Below, piece by piece: positions 23,609 to 32,239 of a DNA stretch of 64,000 nucleotides (within the stretch, counting starts at the first letter, position 1; each line of letters starts with the position of its first letter). The notes beneath the pieces were generated by a model. It was given only the letters and a program-made list of their open reading frames with translations, was not told where the DNA came from and searched no databases. Source of the DNA: VAXT01 sp963728535 (lineage in GTDB: Bacteria > Actinomycetota > Thermoleophilia > Gaiellales > Gaiellaceae); the NCBI GenBank assembly GCA_963728535.1, contig CAVSKK010000001.1:744001-808000 (forward strand), given 5' to 3'. A program made the position numbers and the translations under genes.

Positions 23609-25138
23609 TTACATCCGCTCGGGAGCTTCGACGCCGACGAGGTCGAGGCTCCTTGCGATCACGGACTGGGTCGCACGCACGAGGCCGAGCCGGAACGCCT
23701 CGGTCTCGCTCTCGAGGACCCGGTGCTCGTGGTAGAAGCGATGGAAGTCGTCCGCGACCCGAATCGCATAGTTCGGGAACGCGTGCGGGCCTCGTCGACC
23801 AACAGCTTCCTCGACGACGTCCGGGAACTCGGTCAACCGCTTGATCAGATCCTTCTCCTCGGAGGCCAGCTCCGAGGGACTCTGCATCAGACCGTTCCCG
23901 GCTCCGTCAGGAGCATTCCGCAGGATCCCGGCGACACGCGCGTGTGCGTACTGGACGTAGTAGACGGGGTTCTTCTGCGTCTTCTCGGCGGCGAGGTCGA
24001 CGTCGATCTCGATCGTCTGGTCGGGGCCGCGGTTGATCAGGTACCAGCGCGCAGCATCGACGCCGACCTGATCGACGAGCTCATCGAGAAAGACGACGTC
24101 GCCGCGGCGCTTCGAGACCTTCTTCTGCTGCCCGCCTTCGACGAGATGGACGAGTTGGTAGAGGAGCACCTCCACGCGCTCGGGGTCGTAGCCGAGCATG
24201 CGGGCGACCGCGGCATACCAACCTCGCGTGCCGTGGTGATCGGCGCCGAGCACATAGATCGCCCGGTCGAAGCCCCGCTCGAGCTTGTCGACGAGATAGA
24301 CGACGTCGGCGGCGCGGTAGGTCGGTTCGCCGCCCTTCTCGGCAGAGCGGATGAGGACACGGTCGTCCTCGTCGCCGTACGCGGAGGACCGCGCCCAGAC
24401 GGCTCCGTCCTTCTCGTACGTGTCCAGCCGAGGGAGCAGGCCGGGCAGGCGCTCTGCGAGCGCGCTCTGAAGCGCCCAGGAGTCGAAATGGATCCGAAAG
24501 CGCTCGAGGCTCTGCTCGATCTCCGCCAGCATCTTCGGCACGGGATCGCCCTCGACCGCGGCCAGGTCCGCGATGTACGCGCCTTGGTAGCCGTCCTCAG
24601 GGGGCTCCTCCCCGCGCCGGACCGCATCGACCGACGCCCGGAAGCGCTCCATCTGGGCGCCGGCATCGTTGTAGTAGTACTCCCGCTCGACCGTGTGGCC
24701 GGCATGCGCGAGCACCCGCGCGACGGAGTCCCCGTAGACGCCGTTCCGGGCCGCCGCGACCGTGATCGGCCCGGTCGGGTTCGCCGAGACCATCTCGACC
24801 TGCACTCGTTCCACGGGCTCGGCGAAACCGCCGCCATACCCCTCCCCCGCCTCGAGAATCTCCGCGAGCGCCTCGCCGTACCACGCAGCGCCGAGCCAGA
24901 AGTTGACGAACCCCGGCCCGGCGACCTCGGCGCGCTCGACGAGCTCCAACTCGGCCGCCTTGACGGCAAGCTCCTCCGCTAGCTCACGGGGCGGACGCTT
25001 CCGGTCCGGCGCGAGCTGAAGTGCCACAGTCGTCGCGAAATCTCCATGCTCCGAGCTCGAAGGCCGCTCGAGCGGCACGGGAAACCCGGCCACCTCGCCG
25101 AGCTGCTGCTCGAGCTTCTCGACCGCGTTAGCCGGCAA
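23609..25138 (-). CDS. argS: Arginyl-tRNA synthetase without the HIGH signature
   Basis: Class I synthetase that charges tRNA-Arg. Actinobacterial ArgS landmarks are all present: SANPTGP, REYYYNDAGAQ, LGADHHGTRGW, the KMSKS-type loop KKVSKRRGDVV, NPVYYVQYAHAR and the C-terminal anticodon domain ending VGVEAPERM. The catalytic HIGH motif, expected right after SANPTGP, is replaced by TVAA (SANPTGPITVAAARNGVYGD). The DNA there is in frame on both sides. Its 5' end overlaps the ion-channel gene by 11 nt. Confidence 0.92.
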   Translation of the reverse strand: MPANAVEKLEQQLGEVAGFPVPLERPSSSEHGDFATTVALQLAPDRKRPPRELAEELAVKAAELELVERAEVAGPGFVNFWLGAAWYGEALAEILEAGEGYGGGFAEPVERVQVEMVSANPTGPITVAAARNGVYGDSVARVLAHAGHTVEREYYYNDAGAQMERFRASVDAVRRGEEPPEDGYQGAYIADLAAVEGDPVPKMLAEIEQSLERFRIHFDSWALQSALAERLPGLLPRLDTYEKDGAVWARSSAYGDEDDRVLIRSAEKGGEPTYRAADVVYLVDKLERGFDRAIYVLGADHHGTRGWYAAVARMLGYDPERVEVLLYQLVHLVEGGQQKKVSKRRGDVVFLDELVDQVGVDAARWYLINRGPDQTIEIDVDLAAEKTQKNPVYYVQYAHARVAGILRNAPDGAGNGLMQSPSELASEEKDLIKRLTEFPDVVEEAVGRRGPHAFPNYAIRVADDFHRFYHEHRVLESETEAFRLGLVRATQSVIARSLDLVGVEAPERM

Positions 25139-26151
25139 CGGTCTCTCGAGGCGCGAAGAGCTCTTCGAGCAACCGCAACTCGTCCGAGCTGCCCGCGGCG
25201 ATCATCACGTCGCCCTCCCCGAGAACAGCGTCGGGATCCGGAGTCGTGTCGAACGTGCCGTCCAACTTGCGCAGCGCAACGATCACGGCGCCGGTCTCGT
25301 GTCGGATTCGCAGACCGCGAATCGTCTTCCCCGCGTGGCCGCTCGCAGCCACCACCTCGATCTCCTCGTACTGGAGGTCGCCGCCGCCGGTGCCGGTCAC
25401 GGTCGCGATGAACGCCGCCACCTGCGGCTTGAGCACGAGTGCCGCCATCTCACTGCCCGCGGTGGAGTACGGCTGAACGATGCGGTCGGCGCCCGCGCGG
25501 CGAAGCTTCTCGGCCACGTCCTCCTCCGAGGCGCGCGCAACGATCAGAAGGTCGGGACGAGCTGTGCGCGCCGAGAGCGTGATGTACAAGTTGTCCACGT
25601 CCGAATCGGACGAGGCGACCAGGCCCTTGGCGCGGGCAAGACCGGTGGCTTCGAGATCCTCGTCCTTCGTACCGTTGCCCTCGACGAAGAGATCGCCGTG
25701 CTCCCCGGCGTACGGCGATCGCGTCGACGTTGAAATCGAGCACGACGTACTTGGCGCCTGCCTCCCGGAACTCCTCGGCGACGCGACGGCCCACTCGACC
25801 GTAGCCGCAGATGATGTAGTGGTCAGAGAGCTGCTCGATCGTCCGCCGCCTCCTTCGCTCGGCCAGTGCGCCAGTGAAGACTCCGTTAGCGATCCCCTCG
25901 ACAAGGATCGCCGCGATGAAGGCAAAGATAGTCAGTCCGGCTAGAACGAGGAGGATCGAGACGATGCGGGTCGCATCGTTGGCCGGCACCGTGTCCAGGC
26001 CCGTGAGCGAGCTGGTGACGACGGAGCGGTAGAACGCCTGGACCCACGACTCGTCGCTCACGGTGTGGAAAGCGACCGTCCCGGCGGCGATGACGGCCAC
26101 GGCCCCGGACAGCGCGTAGGCCATCCGTCTCGGGGAGAAGACGTCGTCCAC
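25128..26151 (-). pseudogene. Ion channel with TrkA-N/TrkA-C (RCK) domains, split by a frameshift
   Basis: The 5' frame (26151 to about 25715) encodes two membrane helices around a pore loop and the start of a TrkA-N Rossmann domain (YIICGYGRVGRRVAEEF). The 3' frame continues from YAGEHGDLFVEGNG through TrkA-N to a TrkA-C domain (VVAASGHAGKTIRGLRIR). Removing one G at about 25712 would join them as DAIAYAGEH. The pore reads SSLTGLDTVP rather than the potassium-filter TVGYGD. The lesion may be real or a sequencing error. The family is a putative K+ channel or regulator. Confidence 0.75.
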
Positions 26152-26168
26152 GCGTATATCGTAGGAGC

Positions 26169-26495
26169 GTGGAAGACGAAGGCCAGCAGCGACAGCTCAA
26201 CATCCACATGGATCCCGACGTGATGGCGGGCGTCTACGCGAACTTCGCCAACATCGGCTTCTCGAACTACGAGTTCACGCTGACGTTCGCGCGCATCGAC
26301 CACGAAGTCGAGGAAGGCGACGTGCCCGGCGTCGTCGTCGCCCGCGTGAACATGTCCATGCCGTTCATGCACGAGCTGCTCGAAGCGATGAACGACGCCT
26401 ACTCGAAGTGGTCGAGCCGCGAGGGGATCCGGAACCTGCCGGAGACCCCCGGCCGCGAAGACTTGCCGGAGGCTCCCGGCCGCGAAGGCTCCTAG
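26169..26495 (+). CDS. DUF3467 family protein
   Basis: The first 85 residues match the DUF3467 pattern: MDPDVMAGVYANFANIGFSNYEFTLTFARID, then VVARVNMSMPFMHELLEAM. The tail has two copies of a short repeat (PETPGREDLPEAPGRE). Members are small cytoplasmic proteins of unknown function. The start is GTG 26169, divergent from the ion channel gene by 17 nt. Confidence 0.8.
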   Translation: MEDEGQQRQLNIHMDPDVMAGVYANFANIGFSNYEFTLTFARIDHEVEEGDVPGVVVARVNMSMPFMHELLEAMNDAYSKWSSREGIRNLPETPGREDLPEAPGREGS

Positions 26496-27723
26496 GGCTC
26501 TCGCGGTCCTTCCAGGCCTCGGCCATCGCGATCCGCTGCATGATCGTCGGGTGTGTCTCGAGGAAGAGGTAGTCCCAGGTGCGGCGGGTTCGGCTGCGCA
26601 AGGCTCGTCTCCTGGAACTTCTCGAACAGGCCGCGCCCCGAAGCCGGGTCGCGGGTCGTCTGCAGCGCCACCCAGTCCGCCTCCGCCTCGACGTGCCGCG
26701 AGACGACGTTCTGGGCCGGCGTCAGCGCGACCTGGAGCAGCAGGAGCACGAGGAACGCCGAAGGGCAGGACGCCGGGGTCGCCAGGCCGCCGCGCCGTCT
26801 CGTGATCTCAGCGAGCGCGAAGGCAAGCGGGAACCGAACAGGGCCACCCACCCGATGCCCTTCCACAAGTGGTGGCGCGCGACGTGCCCGAACTCGTGGG
26901 CAAGGACGACGCGGATCTCGCCGCGGCCGAACCTGCTGTCGAGCAGCGTGTCCCAGATCACGACCCGCGTCGGTCGGCCCGAGGCCGGTCGCGAACGCGT
27001 TCGCCTGGGTCGTGAGGTCGCTGACCTCCTCCACGTCGACTGGGGTGCCCGAGACTCCCTCGCGCTGCTCGAGGGTCCGCACGTCCTGCCGGAGCTGTGG
27101 GCTCTTCGGAGGGTTGACCCCGAGCGCGAGCAGGTAGGGCGAGACGAAGATGGCAAGAGCGATCAGCCCGACGAAGATGGAGGTCGCCGGAATCCACCAG
27201 TGCCGCGGGTAGCGCCTCGCGAGCAGCATCACGACCGTGATCTGGATCATCGCAAGCACGGCCGTGCCACCAAGCTCGCCCCAGGGCTCGAAGAACCAGT
27301 CGACCCAGGACCCGTGCGCGAGGCCGTACCGCTGTGCCCACCAGACGGGCTGCGACCGCGAAGGGGAAGCTCGCCGCCCAGATGACGGCGATCGTGACCA
27401 TTCCGACGATCATGCCGGCGCCGATCGGCCCCAGCCCCGTGTTCCGGGCCAGGCGTGGAGCCCGCCTGACGAGGATGAGGAGCGCGATGATCGTGGCCAC
27501 GAGCGAAAGAGCGGTATCGATGCGCAGGAACCGTTCGTAGTGCTCGGCGCGAGTCGAGCTCGGCGGCGCCGAAGTAGTCGCGCGGATCGAGGTTCGGAAG
27601 CTCCAGATCGCCCGGAACCCGTGAGCGCCAGAGGAGCGGCGCAGCGACTAGCCACGCCAGCGCCATGAGCACCAGGGATATCGTTGTCCACCGCGAGGAC
27701 AAGCCATTGCGCGTAGCCGTCAT
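26492..27723 (-). pseudogene. M48 family zinc metalloprotease with about five frameshifts
   Basis: The reading frame must change about five times, near 27550, 27345, 26978, 26835 and 26577, to recover one membrane-bound M48 (CaaX protease 1-like) peptidase. The pieces in order are membrane helices, a long membrane region (MLLARRYPRHWWIPATSIFV), the zinc motif in LAHEFGHVARHH, the third ligand region SRHVEAEADWVAL, and the C terminus ETHPTIMQRIAMAEAW. Frames in all neighbouring genes are intact, so this gene is decaying or the local assembly is poor. The start is near ATG 27723. Confidence 0.8.
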
Positions 27724-28435
27724 CTCCGACATCCACGCGAACTTACACGCGCTCGAGTCCGTCCTCGAGGCGATCGACGCCAACCCCCCGGACGCCCTGT
27801 GGTGCCTCGGCGACCTCGTCGGGTACGGACCGCGGCCGAACGAGGTCGTCGCGCTCGTTCGGGAGCGCGCCACGATCACCCTCGTGGGCAATCACGACCT
27901 CGGAGTCCTCGGCGCGCTCGACCTCGAGGAGTTCTCGCCCGACGCGGCAGTCAGCGCCCGCTGGACGCGGACCGTCCTGCTCGACGAGCACCGCTCGTAT
28001 CTCGAGAGTCTCGTGCCCGCGGCGAAGACCGAAGGAGCCGAGCTCTATCACGCGAGCCCGAGAGATCCCGTCTGGGAGTACGTCATCACCGAGGAGACGG
28101 CGCGCGATGCCCTCGAGTCGACGGTCGCGCCGGTCGTCCTCGTCGGCCACAGTCACATCGCGCTTGCGATCACGCTCTCCGACGGACGTCTCGAGGGCGA
28201 TCTCGCACCCGATGGAACGGAGGCCGGCCTGAACACAGGGCGCTGGCTTCTGAACCCAGGCTCGGTCGGCCAGCCGCGCGACGGCGATGCACGGGCGGCC
28301 TGGCTCGAGCTCGATCTCCCATCGGGGCGGGCCCGGTTCCACCGGGTCCCCTACGACATCGCGCGGACGCAGGCCGAGCTCCGGGAACGAGTGCTACCCG
28401 AAGCGCTCGCCGAGCGCCTCTCGCACGGCGCCTAG
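27707..28435 (+). CDS. Metallophosphoesterase, YfcE/CpdA-like
   Basis: The protein shows the calcineurin-like motif order: D-x-H (VISDIHANLHALES), GDLVGYG, GNHD (LVGNHDLGVLG) and GHSH (LVGHSHIALAI). The substrate may be a cyclic nucleotide or phosphodiester. TTG 27707 begins the conserved LRVAVISDIH; ATG 27665 is an earlier option that would overlap the decayed M48 gene further. Confidence 0.85.
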   Translation: MRVAVISDIHANLHALESVLEAIDANPPDALWCLGDLVGYGPRPNEVVALVRERATITLVGNHDLGVLGALDLEEFSPDAAVSARWTRTVLLDEHRSYLESLVPAAKTEGAELYHASPRDPVWEYVITEETARDALESTVAPVVLVGHSHIALAITLSDGRLEGDLAPDGTEAGLNTGRWLLNPGSVGQPRDGDARAAWLELDLPSGRARFHRVPYDIARTQAELRERVLPEALAERLSHGA

Positions 28436-28445
28436 AAACGGGTTT

Positions 28446-29039
28446 CTAGCCGGCGACGCCGGCGGGAGTGAGCTTCTCTTCCTCGCCGAAGGTGATGCCC
28501 TCGCGGGCAAGCGCGAGCTGGACCTCTTCGCGCGCCTTGTAGATGCGCCACTTGACGGTAGCGAGCGTGATCTCGAGCGAGTCGGCGATCTCGGTGTACG
28601 AAAGGCCGACGACATCGCGCAGGAGAAGCGCCATCTTCAGGTCGACCGTGAGATTCCCGACCGCACGCCAGACGGCGTCGACCGTCTCGACGCGTTCGAA
28701 CGGAGCATCGACGACCTCCAGCGGCGCAATGTCCTCGAGCGCCACGGTCAGGTGCGGCCGGCGCTCGTTCGCGCGCAGCTCGTCGAGGACGCGGTTCTTC
28801 GTCACCTGGAAGAGCCACGTCGTGAACTTCGAGCGCAGCGAGAACTTCGGGAGCCCCTGGAAGACGCGGAGGAAGACCTCCTGGGTCAAATCCTCGGCGA
28901 GCGACCGGTTGCCGCCGACGAGGCGAAGAACGTAGTTGTAGACAGGCGTCTCATATGCGCGCACGATGAGCGTGAAAGCCCGCTCGTCACCGCGCTGGGC
29001 TTTCCTCAGTACGCCGAAGTCAGGTTGCTGCAGGGCCAC
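28446..29039 (-). CDS. ECF sigma factor, RpoE-like
   Basis: The 197-residue protein has region 2 (FTLIVRAYETPVYNYVLRLVG...AEDLTQEVFLRVF) and region 4 (LLLRDVVGLSYTEIADSLEITLATVKWRIYKARE), the two domains of ECF sigma factors. No anti-sigma gene is adjacent, so its control is unclear. GTG 29039 is the start; a TATACT at 29051-29056 on its strand may be the -10 of a near-leaderless promoter. Confidence 0.92.
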   Translation of the reverse strand: MALQQPDFGVLRKAQRGDERAFTLIVRAYETPVYNYVLRLVGGNRSLAEDLTQEVFLRVFQGLPKFSLRSKFTTWLFQVTKNRVLDELRANERRPHLTVALEDIAPLEVVDAPFERVETVDAVWRAVGNLTVDLKMALLLRDVVGLSYTEIADSLEITLATVKWRIYKAREEVQLALAREGITFGEEEKLTPAGVAG

Positions 29040-29061
29040 AGGGAAGCCGGAGTATATCCCG

Positions 29062-30513
29062 CTATGGGCCCTCAGAAATCAAGGTTTTACCCGTCATCTG
29101 TAAAGGTTTTGCAAGGCTGAGCAGGGAGATCGCTGTAGGCATCAGATCGCTGAGTTCCCCATCGTCCCTTAAAGAAACATCATGGTCGGTCACAACTAAC
29201 GGTACGGGGTTCGAGGTGTGAGCGGTTTGCGGGCGGCCGTCCGCGTCGAGCATCTGCTCGGCGTTTCCATGATCTGCCGTGACGAGCGCGACCCCTCCCT
29301 CTCGCTCCACTGCCGCCAGGATGGTCGCGAGGGCGGAGTCGGCCGCCTCGACCGCCTTGACCGCCGCGGGGATCGACCCGGTGTGTCCGACCATGTCCGG
29401 GTTCGCGACGTTGACGACGGCGAAGCCGTAGCCGTCGTCGGCCAGCGCACGGTCGAGCTCGTCGGCCACCTGTGCTGCGGACATCTCGGGCTTCAAGTCG
29501 TAGCTCGGGACGTCGCGCGGTGAGGGCACGAGGATGCGCCGTTCTCCGGCCCACTCGTCTTCCCGGCCGCCGTTGAAGAAGTACGTGACGTGCGCGTACT
29601 TCTCGGTCTCGGCGACGTGCAGCTGCCGGATGCCGTGCTCGGCGCAGACCTCGGCCATCGTCTCGTGGAGCTCTGACTCGGCGAAGGCGACGGGGCAGTC
29701 GAGGTCGTCCCCGTAGCGCGTCATCGTCGTCACGTCGAAGTTGGACGCGAGCAGACGCGCCGTCAGCTGCCGCGCGCGGTCGGGCCGGAAGTTGAAGAAG
29801 ATCGCGGTGTCGTCAGGCCCAAGCCGCGGGCGGCTTTCGAGCACCACGGGCTCGATGAACTCGTCCGTCACACCTGCTTCGTAGCTTCGTTGCACCTCCT
29901 GCACGGGGTCTGACCCCTGAGCTCCTTCCCCGTGGACGATGGCGGCGAGGGCCCGGTCCGTTCGGTCCCAGTGCTGGTCGCGGTCCATCGCGTAGTAGCG
30001 GCCCGAGATCGTGGCGATCTTCTCGGCCGGCAGCTCGGCGAGGTCGCTCGCGGCCGAGTTCGGCGAGACGTCACGCCCGTCGGTAAACGCGTGGATCCAC
30101 GTCTTCTCGGGCGCGAACCGCAGTAGCGCCTTCAGGTGGTTCATGTGCGAGTGCACGCCCCCGTAGGAGACGAGGCCGAGCAGGTGGACGCGCTCGCCAC
30201 GCTCGAACGCGGACACGAGCGCCGGATTCTCGAAGAACGAGCCGTCCTCGATCGCCTTGTTCACGCGCATCAGATCCTGGTAGGGGATGCGTCCGGAGCC
30301 GATCGTGAGATGGCCGACCTCCGAGTTCCCCATCTGCCCGGGCGGAAGGCCGACCGCCTCCCCGGAGGCCTCGAGCGTCGTGTGCGGGTACTCGGCCCAC
30401 AACCGGTCGAAGGTCGGCGTGTCTGCGAGCTCGACCGCGTTTCCGGGCCCGGGCGGGGCGAGGCCCCAACCGTCCAGGATGACCAGCGCTACAAGCGGGA
30501 AGCGGCCAGGCAA
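29062..30513 (-). CDS. gpmI: 2,3-bisphosphoglycerate-independent phosphoglycerate mutase
   Basis: GpmI interconverts 3- and 2-phosphoglycerate through a phosphoserine and two Mn2+ ions. The phosphorylated Ser lies in GQMGNSEVGHLTIGSGR, and the metal sites are seen in LVILDGWG and VTADHGNAEQM. At 483 residues it is a little shorter than most. The start TTG 30513 overlaps tpiA by 25 nt; no ATG or GTG lies between it and VILDGWG. It is the last gene of the gap-pgk-tpiA-gpmI operon. Confidence 0.94.
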   Translation of the reverse strand: MPGRFPLVALVILDGWGLAPPGPGNAVELADTPTFDRLWAEYPHTTLEASGEAVGLPPGQMGNSEVGHLTIGSGRIPYQDLMRVNKAIEDGSFFENPALVSAFERGERVHLLGLVSYGGVHSHMNHLKALLRFAPEKTWIHAFTDGRDVSPNSAASDLAELPAEKIATISGRYYAMDRDQHWDRTDRALAAIVHGEGAQGSDPVQEVQRSYEAGVTDEFIEPVVLESRPRLGPDDTAIFFNFRPDRARQLTARLLASNFDVTTMTRYGDDLDCPVAFAESELHETMAEVCAEHGIRQLHVAETEKYAHVTYFFNGGREDEWAGERRILVPSPRDVPSYDLKPEMSAAQVADELDRALADDGYGFAVVNVANPDMVGHTGSIPAAVKAVEAADSALATILAAVEREGGVALVTADHGNAEQMLDADGRPQTAHTSNPVPLVVTDHDVSLRDDGELSDLMPTAISLLSLAKPLQMTGKTLISEGP

Positions 30514-31196
30514 ATCGCGCCGAACGATTCCACGTCGAGCGAGGCGCCGCCGACAAGCGCGCCGTCCACGGCCGGCTCGCCGAGGATCTCCGCCGCGTTC
30601 TCGGGCTTGACCGACCCGCCGTAGAGAACCGGGACGTCGAGCACGCTCTTGATCAGCGCGTGCGCCTCCTGGGCCATGTCCGGCGTTGCCGTCTTCCCGG
30701 TTCCGATCGCCCAGACGGGCTCGTAGGCGATGACGAGGTTGTCCTCGGCCTCGAGGACCGAGAGCTGTCGCCGAAGGACGTCTTCGGTCTCGCCGGCCTC
30801 GCGCTCGGCTTCCGTCTCCCCGACGCAGGCGATCACGGACAGCCCCGCGTCGAGAGCGGCCCGGGCGCGCTTGGCGGTCGTCTCGTCCGTCTCCCCGAAG
30901 TACTGGCGGCGCTCGGAGTGGCCGACGATCGCGCCGTAAACCCCGAGCTCGCGCAGCATCGGCGCCGAGATCTCGCCGGTGAACGCGCCGCCCTCAGGCT
31001 CCCAGTGCACGTTCTGCGCCGCGACGGCGACCTCCGTTCCCGCGAGCACCTGGACGGCGACCGCGAGCGACGTGAACGGCGGGCAGACGGCGACGTCGAC
31101 GCCCTCGAGCTCGTTCAGCTGCCGTTTCAGCTCGATGCAGAACTCGGCCGTCTCGGCGGCGCCCTTGTACATCTTCCAGTTGCCAGCAATGAGCAT
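30489..31196 (-). CDS. tpiA: Triosephosphate isomerase
   Basis: The enzyme interconverts dihydroxyacetone phosphate and glyceraldehyde 3-phosphate. The catalytic residues are seen as Lys in AGNWKMY, His in IVGHSERRQYFGE and Glu in IAYEPVWAIGTGK, with phosphate-binding LYGGSVKPENA. At 235 residues it is a compact version. ATG 31196 overlaps the pgk stop by one base (TAATG), so translation is coupled. Confidence 0.96.
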   Translation of the reverse strand: MLIAGNWKMYKGAAETAEFCIELKRQLNELEGVDVAVCPPFTSLAVAVQVLAGTEVAVAAQNVHWEPEGGAFTGEISAPMLRELGVYGAIVGHSERRQYFGETDETTAKRARAALDAGLSVIACVGETEAEREAGETEDVLRRQLSVLEAEDNLVIAYEPVWAIGTGKTATPDMAQEAHALIKSVLDVPVLYGGSVKPENAAEILGEPAVDGALVGGASLDVESFGAICLAASRL

Positions 31197-32239
31197 TAGT
31201 CCTCCGGGATCGCGGTGACGCCGGGCAATTCTTTCCCTTCCAGGAGCTCGAGGGCGGCCCCACCGCCCGTGGACGCCCAATCTACGCGGTCGACGAGCCC
31301 CAGCTCGGAGAGCGCGCGGATCGAGTCGGCGCCCCCGACGACCGTGTACCCGTCGGCCTGCGCGACCGCCTCGGCAACCGCCTTCGTGCCGGCGGCGAAG
31401 CGCGGCCACTCGAACACGCCCATCGGCCCGTTCCAGAAGACGGTCTTCGCCGTTGCGATCCTGGCCGCGAACGCCTCGCCCGTCTCGGGGCCGATGTCGA
31501 GCCCGAGCCAGCCCTCGGGCAGAGCGTCGTAGGGCACGACCTTCACGTCGGCGTCCGCGCTGAACTCGGAAGCCGCGACGACATCGACCGGAAGCCGAAC
31601 CTCGAAACCGAGCGGATTCTCGTCGCGCAGCTGCTCGGCCATCTTGCCCCCGATCAGCACCTCGTCGGCACGGCCCCCGAGGTTCTTCAGGACGCCGACC
31701 TTGTCGTCGACTTTCGCCCCGCCGGAGATCAGGACAAACGGATGCTCCACCTCGCCGAGCAGCCTGCCCAGCTGCTCCAGCTCGAGCTCGAGCAGCAGGC
31801 CGGCGTAGGCGGGCAGGATCTGCGCGACGCCGACGGTGGAGGCATGCGCGCGATGTGCGGAGCCGAAGGCGTCGTTCACGTAGAGATCGAGTTCGTTTGC
31901 GAGCTCGCGGGCGAAGTCCGGATCGTTCGTCGTCTCACCGGGGCTGAAGCGCGTGTTCTCCAGGACGCGGAGCCGCTCGTCCGGCAGAAGCTCGCGCAGC
32001 CGGGCCTCGACCGGTTTCATCGAGAACGCCGGGTCTTCTCCCTTCGGTCGCCCGAGGTGCGAGCAGACGACGACCTCGGCAGCACCGCGTTCCAACAGAA
32101 GCTCGAGCGTCGGCAGCGAGGCGCGAATCCGCGTGTCGTCGGCAACCTGGCCGTCCTCGAGCGGCACGTTCAGGTCGGCGCGCACAAGTGCGCGCTTGCC
32201 GGCCACGTCGGCCTCGCGAACCGACCGTGGCTTTCGCAC
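31196..32239 (-). CDS. pgk: Phosphoglycerate kinase, compact form
   Basis: Pgk transfers phosphate from 1,3-bisphosphoglycerate to ADP. Motifs are RALVRADLNVP, VVCSHLGRPKG, LENTRFSPGE, LISGGAKVDDKVGVL, VFWNGPMGVFE and VDWASTGGGAALELLEG. At 347 residues it lacks about 45 residues of the usual 390 or so, mainly in the N-domain before LENTRF and in the loop before the LGLDIGPE segment. The GTG start overlaps the gap stop as TAGTG. Confidence 0.95.
   Translation of the reverse strand: MRKPRSVREADVAGKRALVRADLNVPLEDGQVADDTRIRASLPTLELLLERGAAEVVVCSHLGRPKGEDPAFSMKPVEARLRELLPDERLRVLENTRFSPGETTNDPDFARELANELDLYVNDAFGSAHRAHASTVGVAQILPAYAGLLLELELEQLGRLLGEVEHPFVLISGGAKVDDKVGVLKNLGGRADEVLIGGKMAEQLRDENPLGFEVRLPVDVVAASEFSADADVKVVPYDALPEGWLGLDIGPETGEAFAARIATAKTVFWNGPMGVFEWPRFAAGTKAVAEAVAQADGYTVVGGADSIRALSELGLVDRVDWASTGGGAALELLEGKELPGVTAIPED

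Noticed and set aside
28287..29120. Long plus-strand ORF antisense to the ECF sigma factor
   Set aside because: GC-rich codon-position shadow; the minus strand carries an unmistakable sigma factor.
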